A stretch of DNA of 64,000 nt. It comes from Paraburkholderia silviterrae. GTDB taxonomy: Bacteria; Pseudomonadota; Gammaproteobacteria; Burkholderiales; Burkholderiaceae. The stretch is taken from NCBI RefSeq assembly GCF_004353915.1, contig NZ_SMRP01000026.1:1-64000 (forward strand), read 5' to 3'. A program made the position numbers and the translations under genes. Shown piece after piece: positions 1 to 7,549 of the stretch (its first letter is position 1; every line of letters starts with the position of its first letter). Below the pieces are notes generated by a model. It saw only the letters and a program-made list of their open reading frames with translations, searched no databases and was not told the origin of the DNA.

Positions 1-176
1 CATGCTTGTCATGCGTTGCGGTCGACGGATTTTACTTGACCGCGTTAATGCGACAAAACCTCGCCTGGTCTACCGCTCGGTGTTTGGCCGGCTATCGATC
101 GACAGTCCGCGGTTGTATCACACCATCTCACTTTTGTATCGACGCGTTATTGGCAATATATCGCGTCGGTACAGAG

Positions 177-1070
177 TCACAGGTTTGCTTTGAACCAGTC
201 GATGGCTGCACTTGATGCTGTCTCGAATTCTTCCAGATAGGGCTCGAAGTGCCCCCCCTTGGTTGTCACCAGCCTCTTGGGTTCCAGCGCCCGGTCGTAA
301 GCGTCCAAGGCGAGATCTGTCGGCGTGATGTCATCACGTTGCGCAACTATCATTAGAAGCGGCGTCGGCGAGACGCGGTCAATATAATCTCCCGGTGAAT
401 GCATTCGCGCCCAACGCATCGAACGTACCGTGACATGGTTATCCCAGACGCCGCGCGGCACGGGACGAAGATAAAAGCTAACTGCATCCGCCGCCCTATA
501 GATTGAAGGTTTGGCGGTGCTGTCGCTGACAATCGGGAGCGTTTCGGGCGGCGCTCCACGTAGCTGTGCGCGTTCATCGGCTGCGAATCGAGCCTCGAGA
601 TTTGCGACCGCCTCATGACTGATCCCGCGGCGACTGGCGGCATATCCGTCGATAAATGGTACTTGCGATACCACTGCTTTCAGACGCCTATCAGTGGCAC
701 CAAGCACGAGCGCGTGTCCACCAGCGTAGCTCGACCCCCAGAGACCAATGCGATTCTCGTCGACCTCAGGCCGGTCCTGCAGATAGGAGATGGCGCGCCG
801 CCAGTCGGTGATTTGCTGCCATGGGTTGACGTCCTGTCGAGGATCGCCGCCACTATCTCCAAATACACGATGGTCGTGCAGTAGCACGACGAATCCTTCC
901 TTTGCGAAGGCCTCGGCCATAGGTTCCATGGTGTGGTATTTGGTACCGGCAAAGCCAGGGGCCATGGTGATGGCTGGAAGTCGGGTGGACTGATGTTCTG
1001 GTATGAACAACCAGGCGGAAAGTTCTACGCCGCCTTCGACTGGAAAACGAACATCTGCTTTTCGAAACAT
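177..1070 (-). CDS. alpha/beta hydrolase
   Basis: A 297-residue alpha/beta-hydrolase-fold enzyme, probably a cytoplasmic esterase or related acyl hydrolase; there is no signal peptide. The nucleophile elbow reads WGSSYAGG around residues 111-118, so Ser114 is the likely nucleophile, and the small residue after it is Ala rather than the classical Gly. A candidate acid lies in the QRDDITP stretch and a candidate His in GGHFEP near the C-terminus, completing a triad. An oxyanion-side APGFAG loop sits near residues 38-43. I prefer the internal Met (1070) over the ORF start at 1091 because the recognisable domain begins there. It is the last of three minus-strand genes (oxidoreductase, crotonase, hydrolase) that look like one catabolic transcription unit. 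The substrate cannot be told. Confidence 0.75.
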   Translation of the reverse strand: MFRKADVRFPVEGGVELSAWLFIPEHQSTRLPAITMAPGFAGTKYHTMEPMAEAFAKEGFVVLLHDHRVFGDSGGDPRQDVNPWQQITDWRRAISYLQDRPEVDENRIGLWGSSYAGGHALVLGATDRRLKAVVSQVPFIDGYAASRRGISHEAVANLEARFAADERAQLRGAPPETLPIVSDSTAKPSIYRAADAVSFYLRPVPRGVWDNHVTVRSMRWARMHSPGDYIDRVSPTPLLMIVAQRDDITPTDLALDAYDRALEPKRLVTTKGGHFEPYLEEFETASSAAIDWFKANL

Positions 1071-1127
1071 GATTTTAGTCCTTCTAAGCAACTGTCGATC
1101 AATTCGCGCGAAGTGAGATCAATCTCA

Positions 1128-1154
1128 GCGCCGCGGGTTTGGGACCCGTGGCGC
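1128..1154. repeat. short imperfect hairpin upstream of the hydrolase gene
   Basis: GCGCCGCGGGT is followed five bases later by ACCCGTGGCGC, an 11-bp stem with one mismatch. It lies in the 297-bp gap between the crotonase and hydrolase genes, both read leftwards. There is no T-run on either side, so it is not a convincing terminator. It could be a processing or regulatory hairpin in the intercistronic RNA. The rest of the gap shows nothing I can identify. Confidence 0.3.
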
Positions 1155-1367
1155 GTCCGGGTTTAATCCGATTTTGTATCGCGGTGGTATGGGCACTTCT
1201 ACCGGCTACTGCTTGTTGGTCCTGGCTTGGGGTGCAACCCACGCCGACATTGCCACGGACCTGTACTATTCAATTTGGGTAGGAGCTGCGCGAGATCTTG
1301 CATTGACACGCTTCGGGTGCTAGTCGCTGCTTCCTCGCCAAAAGCCTTGCTAGTGCGCGGAGACGGA

Positions 1368-2189
1368 TTAGAGTTTGCCGACGCGCTCGCCAAAGTTAAG
1401 CTCGAAATCGCCGCGCTGACCTATACCGTTCGCGCTCAGCTTCGGAGCCCGTTCCCGAAATCCAGGCCAGGAGAATGCTGTGAGGAAAGCCCTCGCCGTA
1501 TCGAGCAGTTCGTCGGGGGCGGGCAGCGTATGCCGGTTCAGCAACTCCTTGGTGGTCGACAGCGCTTGCTTGTCGAATGACGCCACGCGGCGGGCGAAAT
1601 TGTCTATCCAGGCATCGAACTCGACGTCAGGAATCGAGCGGTTAATCCAGCCGTAGCGTTCGGCTGTGGCTGCGTCAAAGTCGGCGGAACCGGCGATGAT
1701 CTCCAGTGCGCGAGCACGACCGGTGAGTAGCGGCAGTCGTTCCATCCCGCCGCCGCCTGGGATTAGACCAGAGCCCACCTCCACCTGGGAGAATATTGCC
1801 TTTTCCAGACTGCCGAACCGCAGGTCGCATGCCAGCGCGAATTCGCTGCCGATGCCGCGGGCCCGGCCTCGCACCGCCGCGATGCTGATCACTGGGGCTT
1901 TCGCCAGGCGCAACGTGAAATCGATCCACGGCGAGTAGCCCGTCGGCCCCGGTGTTTTCGGTGTTTCGGCGGCGCGAGAGATATCAAAGTGTGCCACGAA
2001 AAACTCGGGGTCGGCGCTGTCGAACACGACGACCTTCAGCTCTGGATCGCTTTCGAATTGGGTGACGAGGTCCTGGAGTTCGAGCATGGACTGCGGGTCG
2101 ATCATGTTGATCGGCGGGTTGTCGAAGGTCAGACGCCAGTAGGATGGGCTTACCTTGGTCAACTTGAACTGCGATGCCGTGGTGTTCAT
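1368..2189 (-). CDS. enoyl-CoA hydratase/isomerase family protein
   Basis: A 273-residue crotonase-superfamily protein that would act on an acyl-CoA thioester in the cytoplasm. The crotonase landmarks are present: the N-terminal strand with NPPIN, the CoA/oxyanion segment RGRARGIGSEFALACD, and the second loop GSGLIPGGGG followed by a helix. Start choice: the ATG at 2189 is preceded by an AAGGAA ribosome site at good distance, whereas the longer ORF to 2345 adds about 52 residues with no family resemblance. It sits between an MDR oxidoreductase and an alpha/beta hydrolase on the same strand. Hydration, isomerisation or C-C hydrolysis are all possible in this family; the sequence does not decide between them. 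Confidence 0.8.
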   Translation of the reverse strand: MNTTASQFKLTKVSPSYWRLTFDNPPINMIDPQSMLELQDLVTQFESDPELKVVVFDSADPEFFVAHFDISRAAETPKTPGPTGYSPWIDFTLRLAKAPVISIAAVRGRARGIGSEFALACDLRFGSLEKAIFSQVEVGSGLIPGGGGMERLPLLTGRARALEIIAGSADFDAATAERYGWINRSIPDVEFDAWIDNFARRVASFDKQALSTTKELLNRHTLPAPDELLDTARAFLTAFSWPGFRERAPKLSANGIGQRGDFELNFGERVGKL

Positions 2190-2760
2190 GGGTGAGTTCC
2201 TTATCGAGTTTAAGGGGGCGTCGGGCTTGATCGGTGCCGAACGACCCTTGACAGCTATAAATTGCGCAGAGTCCGGTCGACAATCTGCACAGCCAAAGCT
2301 GCTACTGCCGAGAGGGCTACGACGCCAATGCCTTTGCGCGGGCAATTCTGCTCACCATGACCACGCTGCGGGTTGGCCTAGTATCGAGCTGCCGCCACCG
2401 GATAAAGCGTTGGAAAGGCGGTGCCGATGAGCGCTTCTTCGGACGCGTTAAGCATTTGCGTCGAGTCTCCATTTGTTGCAACAAGCTCGCAAATAGATGC
2501 ATCTTGTTTGGGTCGCTTGCCGCTGCGCGTGGGCTAGTCGCGAGCCACATTTCAAATGTCTTGAGCGACACCGTCTTCGATTGTCGCGTTACGTCGTCAC
2601 AAGCCGTGGACTACCGATATGCCATAGCGCAACGCAACTCGCATGCGCGATTTCAAGCTATATGCCGAGCATGCGTGCACGCCGAGAGAGAGTGCGCTTG
2701 CACATTTTTCCACGACAACCGAAATTTGTGCGCCTCAGATCTCGTCAATATTTGGAATCC
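2190..2760. other. 571-bp gap without a supportable gene
   Basis: This lies between the MDR oxidoreductase and crotonase genes, both on the minus strand. Short ORFs exist on both strands, but none has a recognisable motif, ribosome site or codon pattern I would trust. The base composition is lower in GC than the flanking genes. It may be the scar of a deleted gene, in line with the many remnants to its right, but I see no identifiable fragment. Confidence 0.4.
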
Positions 2761-3735
2761 TCACGGTCTGAGCAAAATTTTGCCGCCACGCCCGGCAGTC
2801 CCATGAGCAACCATCGCGGCTGTGACGTCCTCGAATTTGAAGATGCCGCCGACTGGTAGCACGAGGTCCCCTGATGCAGCAAAGCCGAGCACATCGCGAT
2901 ACAACTCCGCACGCTGGCCTGGTGTTATACGTTGCATCAGGCGACTGGCCCAGAAACCGCGGACGTTCAATTCCTTGAAAAGCAATTGACCGCCATTGAG
3001 TTCGAGCGGCTGTCCCGTTAAGGACCCGAAGATAACCAGTTCGCCGTCAGCAGAGAGCAGATCCGCGAGGTCATTCGCGGCTTTGCCGCCGATCGAATCG
3101 ATTGCGGATGCGATACGGGCATCGCCCACGAGAGCCTTGGCGTGGTTCTTCCAGTCGGCGTCTTCCGACGAGATGGTGTTGGTGATGCCGATTGCCGCGA
3201 GCTCGCCGATCGCCGTTGGCCGTCGCACGATATTCAGGACGTTCAGCTTTCTCGCTTGGGCGAGTTTCGCAAGGGTGACCCCAACGGCGCCGTTCGCTGC
3301 GTTCTGGACAACCCAGTCGCCTTCGGCAAGGCGTAGCGAGTTCAGAAGAGCGAGTGCACTCACGGGCATGGACAGTAGTTGAGTTGCTATTTCGTCCGGG
3401 ATGGTTTCAGGAATGGGCGTGGCAGCCGCTTCGGACACGACGACCTGTTCGGCCCAGGTGCCGCTCTGATTGAGGAAGCCGACGCGCTGCCCGACAGCTA
3501 GTTTCGCTCCATCACCTGTCGCGTCGATGACGCCCACGGCTTCGCTACCGCCAATTGCCGGAAGCTCGGGACGATAACCATATCGCCCCAGAACGGTCAC
3601 GTAGTCGTGGTTGTGGACGCTCGCCAGATTAACGCGTATCCGAATCTGTCCGGGCCCGGGACTCACCTCCGGGCGATCGACCACAGTCAGGACCTCATCT
3701 GGCCTACCAAACTGGTTATAAGCAATTGCGCGCAC
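2761..3735 (-). CDS. MDR-superfamily zinc-independent oxidoreductase (quinone/enoyl reductase type)
   Basis: A 324-residue medium-chain dehydrogenase/reductase. The GroES-like N-terminal domain runs from MRAIAYNQFGRPDEVL to about residue 125. A Rossmann domain follows, with an AANGAVGVTLAKLAQ segment near residues 145-160 that fits NADPH binding. The zinc ligands of classical alcohol dehydrogenases are not evident, and the overall look is that of quinone oxidoreductases or trans-2-enoyl-CoA reductases (MECR-like). An enoyl reductase role would suit its neighbour, a crotonase, transcribed in the same direction. Its start faces a perfect palindrome and the divergent isomerase/SDR/TetR genes, so it is very likely under control of that TetR. 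Confidence 0.8.
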   Translation of the reverse strand: MRAIAYNQFGRPDEVLTVVDRPEVSPGPGQIRIRVNLASVHNHDYVTVLGRYGYRPELPAIGGSEAVGVIDATGDGAKLAVGQRVGFLNQSGTWAEQVVVSEAAATPIPETIPDEIATQLLSMPVSALALLNSLRLAEGDWVVQNAANGAVGVTLAKLAQARKLNVLNIVRRPTAIGELAAIGITNTISSEDADWKNHAKALVGDARIASAIDSIGGKAANDLADLLSADGELVIFGSLTGQPLELNGGQLLFKELNVRGFWASRLMQRITPGQRAELYRDVLGFAASGDLVLPVGGIFKFEDVTAAMVAHGTAGRGGKILLRP

Positions 3736-3795
3736 TGCAAGCCTCCATTCTCAATTGGGTGTAGGTAGTCGACTGGCAGGGACTCCCGTCGTCTG

Positions 3796-3839
3796 AAAGA
3801 TGATGGTTGACATCCTCATGGATGTCAACCATCATCTTT
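3796..3839. promoter_or_regulatory. 44-bp perfect palindrome, candidate TetR operator in a divergent promoter
   Basis: AAAGATGATGGTTGACATCC, then TCAT, then the exact reverse complement of the first arm. The site lies between the divergently read oxidoreductase (start 3735) and isomerase fragment (start 3884). The arms carry TTGACA on each strand (plus strand 3807-3812; minus strand 3823-3828), so two back-to-back -35 boxes may be built into the palindrome. The matching -10 boxes are poor. Position and symmetry suit an operator for the TetR protein encoded at 4975-5550. A terminator is unlikely because both flanking genes start here. Confidence 0.7.
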
Positions 3840-3883
3840 ACTGAATTGAATGAGTTGCACCGACTAACAGGAGGGGAACCTGG

Positions 3884-4195
3884 ATGAAAGTAGAGTTCTT
3901 CCTGGACTACGGTAGTCCCTGTGCGTACCTGGCAAACACTCAGATCCACCGGTTGAATACCGACGTGGAGATCACGCCACCTGACGCGCCCAGTGTGATG
4001 CAGGCGGAAAATAATCAGATGTCGAGCGCCTGTCCAGCCAGGATGCGCTACGCGTCTTTGGCCATTGCGCGCTGGGCGAAGCACTATGACGTACCGTTCG
4101 CACCGAACAGGCGCGCCCTTACCTTCGAAAACGACCGGCTGCAGTTTGTCCAGGCTCGATTACGTGATCCCTTGGTGAAGGAGAAGTCGGAATGA
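3884..4195 (+). pseudogene. 2-hydroxychromene-2-carboxylate isomerase, internally deleted remnant
   Basis: A 103-residue ORF that begins like DsbA-fold 2-hydroxychromene-2-carboxylate isomerases (MKVEFFLDYGSPCAYLANTQ). It keeps a second family block, RYASLAIARWAKHYDVPF, near residues 60-77, and then loses the rest. The family is usually about 200 residues, and the stretch between the two blocks is also unlike it. The ribosome site AGGAGGGG is excellent, and the stop overlaps the start of the SDR gene as ATGA, so the remnant may still be translated and may matter for coupling. The full-length enzyme acts in naphthalene/aromatic degradation with glutathione; this copy is unlikely to be active. 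Confidence 0.65.
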
Positions 4196-4893
4196 ATCAA
4201 AAGCGTGCTCTCGTAACCGGCGTGGGTCCGGGTACTGGCCTTGCCGTGGTTCGCCGCTTGGCGGCAGGCGGATATGATGTCGCGATGGTGGCGCGCAATG
4301 CCGACCGTCTAGGGGAGATTGCTGCGGCAATCCCTGGCGTGCGCGCGTACCCCGCAGATGTCTCAAATTCTGCCCAATTCGACATGGCCCTGGACACGAT
4401 CCTGCAAGAATTTGGTGCGCCAGAATTGGTCGTCCATAACGCGGTTGGCGGCGTCTTTGGCAATTTCATGCAGATCGATCCGGTAGCATTGCAACAGAAT
4501 TTCCAGACGAATGTCATGGCGTTTCTGCAACTCGCGCGCCGAGTTGCTCCATTTATGATTGACGCGGGAAAAGGTGCGATCATTGCGTCTGGGAATACTT
4601 CCGCACTGCGAGGGAAGAACAACTTTGCTGGATTTGCACCGACCAAGGCAGCGCAGCGCATTCTTGCAGAGTCGATGGCACGCGAACTGGGACCAAAGGG
4701 TGTGCACGTCGCCTACGTGATCATCGATGCGGTGATTGACCTCGAGTGGACGCGCAAGGCGCGACCGGATGCTCCCGACGATTTTTTTATCAAGCCGTCG
4801 GACATTGCCGAGGAAATTTGGCATGTGGCGCATCAGCCGAAGAGCGCCTGGTCTTTCAATGTCGAGATCCGGCCGTTCAAGGAAGTTTGGTAG
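4192..4893 (+). CDS. SDR-family oxidoreductase with Phe at the catalytic Tyr position
   Basis: A 233-residue short-chain dehydrogenase/reductase. The cofactor loop TGVGPGTG lies near residues 9-16 and an acidic DVS follows at the adenine side. The usual NNAG is HNAVGG. The active-site Ser is probably in GNTSALRG. The YxxxK motif reads FAPTK, so Phe replaces the catalytic Tyr while Lys is kept. A related SDR subgroup with AFA..K at this place is known to me, so this may be a subfamily feature rather than damage. It overlaps the isomerase remnant by four bases and precedes a TetR gene. Loss of Tyr makes ordinary dehydrogenase chemistry doubtful. Confidence 0.75.
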   Translation: MNQKRALVTGVGPGTGLAVVRRLAAGGYDVAMVARNADRLGEIAAAIPGVRAYPADVSNSAQFDMALDTILQEFGAPELVVHNAVGGVFGNFMQIDPVALQQNFQTNVMAFLQLARRVAPFMIDAGKGAIIASGNTSALRGKNNFAGFAPTKAAQRILAESMARELGPKGVHVAYVIIDAVIDLEWTRKARPDAPDDFFIKPSDIAEEIWHVAHQPKSAWSFNVEIRPFKEVW

Positions 4894-4974
4894 GATTGGA
4901 CTGCGGCGGCGGGCCCGTAGACGTTCATAATGACGCCACCACCGCCGCGTACCGCCGAATAGGCAAGAAAAAGC

Positions 4975-5550
4975 ATGGCAAATTCACAGGAAGATAAGAA
5001 CAGAAATCACGAGCGAATCGTGGAGATCGCGGCACGCCGGTTTCGCGAGGTGGGTCTCGAAGGAGCCAGTATTGCGGATGTCATGAAGGAGGCCGGCTTG
5101 ACGCATGGCGGCTTTTACAAGCACTTTGATTCCCGCGACGACCTGGTTCTGGAAGCGATGGCCACCGCTTTAAGGAGCGGAACAAGCGGAAAGGGCAGTG
5201 CCGCGCCCAAGGGGCCTCTCACTTTCGAGAGTGTGATCGAAGCCTACCTCAACAAGCGCCATCGCGATGACGCGGGTTCGGGATGCGCGATGGCCGCGCT
5301 ATTGAGTGACGTAGGCAGGGCCAACGAGGAGACAAAGGCCGTCTTCACCTCGCAGGTGCAGAGGAACATCGAGGGTCTGCAACGTGTTTTGGCGGCAGAT
5401 TCGCGCCCAGACGACAAACAGTCCGCCATCGTCGTGCTCTGTCTGATGGCAGGCGCCTTGGGGATCGCGCGCGCCGTCGCGGACGAGAAACTTTCGTTGG
5501 AAATATTGGCATCTGCCCGAGAGTTTATCCTGTCGAGGAGCAACGGTTAG
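4975..5550 (+). CDS. TetR/AcrR-family transcriptional regulator
   Basis: A 191-residue one-component repressor. The N-terminal helix-turn-helix (about residues 12-58) contains ASIADVMKEAGLTHGGFYKHFDSRDDL, abbreviated here by its ends. The C-terminal half is a helical ligand/dimer domain with a conserved GCAMAALLSDVGR segment typical of the TetR_C subgroup near residue 105. It is the last gene of the rightward arm that starts at the 44-bp palindrome, so autoregulation together with the divergent arm is the simplest reading. It is clearly paralogous to the TetR at 14732-15313 and the dead TetR at 16150-16726, which share the AGLT.GGFYKHF recognition region. The inducer is probably a small hydrophobic or CoA-linked molecule, by inference only. 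Confidence 0.85.
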   Translation: MANSQEDKNRNHERIVEIAARRFREVGLEGASIADVMKEAGLTHGGFYKHFDSRDDLVLEAMATALRSGTSGKGSAAPKGPLTFESVIEAYLNKRHRDDAGSGCAMAALLSDVGRANEETKAVFTSQVQRNIEGLQRVLAADSRPDDKQSAIVVLCLMAGALGIARAVADEKLSLEILASAREFILSRSNG

Positions 5551-5608
5551 CCTCGGCGCTGTCAACTTGCTGGCAGTGAGGAAAAACAGTGGCAGGCGGG
5601 ACCACCGC

Positions 5609-6105
5609 TCAGAAAGCTGTTGACGGATTCCGGACGACTTCGGTGAGTTCGTAGCAGACAGCGAATCTCCCAGCGAGGTGTTTGCGATAGAGTGAAGCGC
5701 GCAGCGGATGCCGTTTCAACGCGAAGTGCTGCCGGATCGGACCGAAACTCGAGAGAAAGGCCTGTGTGCGTTTGCAATCGCGAAACCCGCGCAACGGGAC
5801 TTCGCGGCTGGGTAGCTGCGCAATTGGTCGGTGACGATCTTGCGCGAGGCCGGGAAGGCTCGCCGCGCAGCGTCACGAACATCTCGTCGAGATGCCGGAT
5901 GCTGCCCGGGTTGTGCCGTGCGACCTTGACCCGATAAGAAAGTCCCGCGTCGAACTTGTCGCACCGCAACGGATCGTCTCGTAGCTCACCGCCAGGCCGC
6001 ACTCGAACAGCAACTCCTCGACGTCGTGCAGGCCGCAACTGGAAGCGGTAGTACCAGCGAACCGCCAGACCGATGATTACCGCCGGGAAGCGGTGACCAT
6101 GACTG
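5609..6105 (-). mobile_element. IS6-family transposase relic
   Basis: A broken minus-strand copy of an IS6/IS26-like transposase, recognised from separate blocks in different frames. An N-terminal HRFPAVIIGLAVRWYYRFQL block near 6095 is followed by an ELLFECGLAVSYETIR block. After a frameshift comes CDKFDAGLSYRVKVARH and HLDEMFVTLRGE, which holds the first catalytic Asp. After a deletion there is SRKIVTDQLRSYPAA, and after another the C-terminal end through FGPIRQHFALKRH to NPSTAF and a stop at 5609. About 500 bp remain of roughly 700. At least two deletions and a frameshift make it inactive. I could not find convincing terminal inverted repeats. Confidence 0.8.
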
Positions 6106-6193
6106 AATCGATTACACGGATCTTGAGATCAGCTGAGGTTGTCGATGACCGAGTCACTTGGCTCACGTTTCAAGGAATCGGGCTTGACGTGGG

Positions 6194-7243
6194 TTATATC
6201 ATCGAGCCCGCCGACCGGATTCCAGTGCCCTTGATCATTCTCATCTTGCCAGCGGCGGCGAAGTCCTGGCCGGCGTGTGCGAGCAACGGTGCCGGGCCGG
6301 CGTCACTGACGTCATCCGCCAGCGGCGACCAATTGTGCGTGAACGCAAGCGGAGTTTGCTCGCAGAGTTCCGCTATCCACTCGACAAAAACCCGAACTTT
6401 CGCGGCGAGATGGCGGTTGTGGGGATAGACCGCGGAGAGGGGCATGGGCCGGACTTTCCACGGCGTCAGTATTTCCTTGAGTTCTCCTGCCTCAAGGTGC
6501 GACAGAAGCATGAACCAGGGTGCCTGGATAATGCCCGCACCGTTGACCCCGCATGTTACGTAGGCGTCCGCATCATTGACGGCCAGGGTGCCGTTCATCT
6601 TCATGTCCGTGCTCTTGCCATCCACCATGAAGTTCAACCCGGCAATGCGTCCAGTACGGTTCGAGAAGTACTGCACCGCAATGTGCTGTTCAAGGGCTTC
6701 CAGTGAGTGAGGCTCGCCGTAGCGCTCAAGATACGCCGGGCTTGCGGCAGTCATTGTGGTAAGGGCGCCGAGGCGTCGCGCCACCAGACTGGAGTCTTCC
6801 AACTGGCCCACACGTAGCGCGCAGTCGACTCCTTCCTGAATAAGGTCGACAGGGCGGTCCCCGAAACCAAGCATGAGTTCGACGTCGGGATACCGCGCGC
6901 GAAATTCTTCTATGCGCGGCATCACGATCACTCGCCCGAGTGAGCTTGGCATGTCGACTCTGAGCTTGCCACGAGGCCCCTTGGCCGTATGGGTCAGGCT
7001 GTCCTCAGTCTCATCGATGTCCTCGAGGATGCGCACGCAGCGCTCGTAATATTCGGCGCCTTCGGGAGTCAGGCTGATGCGGCGCGTGGTCCGCTGCATG
7101 AGACGAACCTGGAGATGGGCTTCGAGCTTCTGGATGAGCGTCGTGGCCGACGCGGGTGGCACGCCTAGCGCATCCGCTGCGCGGGCGAAGCCATTCATTT
7201 CTACGACTTTGGTGAAGACCTGCATAGCCATGAGTCTGTCCAT
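6194..7243 (-). CDS. bpeT: LysR-family regulator of the divergent efflux operon
   Basis: A 349-residue LysR regulator. The winged helix-turn-helix (residues 1-60) starts MDRLMAMQVFTKVVEMNGF, and a type-2 periplasmic-binding effector domain follows from about residue 90. It is about 40 residues longer than most LysR proteins: the tail after about residue 310 has no obvious counterpart, and the gene ends close to the IS6 relic, so the C-terminus may have been altered by that event. It is read away from llpE-bpeE-bpeF-oprC, the arrangement known for bpeT (B. pseudomallei) and ceoR (B. cenocepacia). The symbol rests on this synteny plus family, not on a computed alignment. Confidence 0.75.
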   Translation of the reverse strand: MDRLMAMQVFTKVVEMNGFARAADALGVPPASATTLIQKLEAHLQVRLMQRTTRRISLTPEGAEYYERCVRILEDIDETEDSLTHTAKGPRGKLRVDMPSSLGRVIVMPRIEEFRARYPDVELMLGFGDRPVDLIQEGVDCALRVGQLEDSSLVARRLGALTTMTAASPAYLERYGEPHSLEALEQHIAVQYFSNRTGRIAGLNFMVDGKSTDMKMNGTLAVNDADAYVTCGVNGAGIIQAPWFMLLSHLEAGELKEILTPWKVRPMPLSAVYPHNRHLAAKVRVFVEWIAELCEQTPLAFTHNWSPLADDVSDAGPAPLLAHAGQDFAAAGKMRMIKGTGIRSAGSMI

Positions 7244-7335
7244 AATCCCTTACCTCAGACGAATCAGCTTTACCCCTCCAGGCGCATCAACATGTAGGGA
7301 GGCATCTGATTCTTGTGCTTCTGTGAACAATATTA

Positions 7336-7475
7336 TGGATTATAACAACTTACCAGATTGCGTTCATTGAGCATGCCACACGTAGAGATACCGCAAATTC
7401 TGCGAGAAATCGCAGGGGTCACATCGCCCCGACCTCGTTTGTTCATCCAGAGCGAATTCTGTTCTGGATTATGAC
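7336..7475. promoter_or_regulatory. LysR-llpE intergenic region with two copies of TGGATTATRAC
   Basis: The gap between the LysR start and the lipase-like gene is AT-richer than its surroundings. It holds TGGATTATAAC at 7336-7346 and TGGATTATGAC at 7465-7475, one mismatch in 11 and 129 bp apart. The first copy overlaps the palindromic TTAT-N5-ATAA at 7333-7345, which resembles a LysR T-N11-A box. These are the best candidates for the regulator's binding sites, a distal one and one near the operon promoter. This is inferred from position and repetition only. Confidence 0.45.
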
Positions 7476-7549
7476 TATTTATCTGTTTGTCATCTTCGAC
7501 CACAATCCGTCCTGTCAAAACATTCGGGAAGGCGCGAGGCCTGAAGGGT

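Noticed and set aside
1227..1580. 117-codon plus-strand frame overlapping the crotonase 3' end
   Set aside because: No ribosome site, no homology-like motif, and it overlaps a well supported gene.
2357..2806. 149-codon plus-strand frame in the gap before the MDR gene
   Set aside because: Cys/Arg-rich random-looking composition, no motif, runs into the 3' end of the opposite gene.
3796..3839. palindrome read as a terminator
   Set aside because: Both flanking genes start, rather than end, at this place, and no T-run follows either arm.
6093..6428. 111-codon plus-strand frame between the IS relic and LysR gene
   Set aside because: Mostly antisense to the LysR C-terminus, and its first part is IS remnant DNA.
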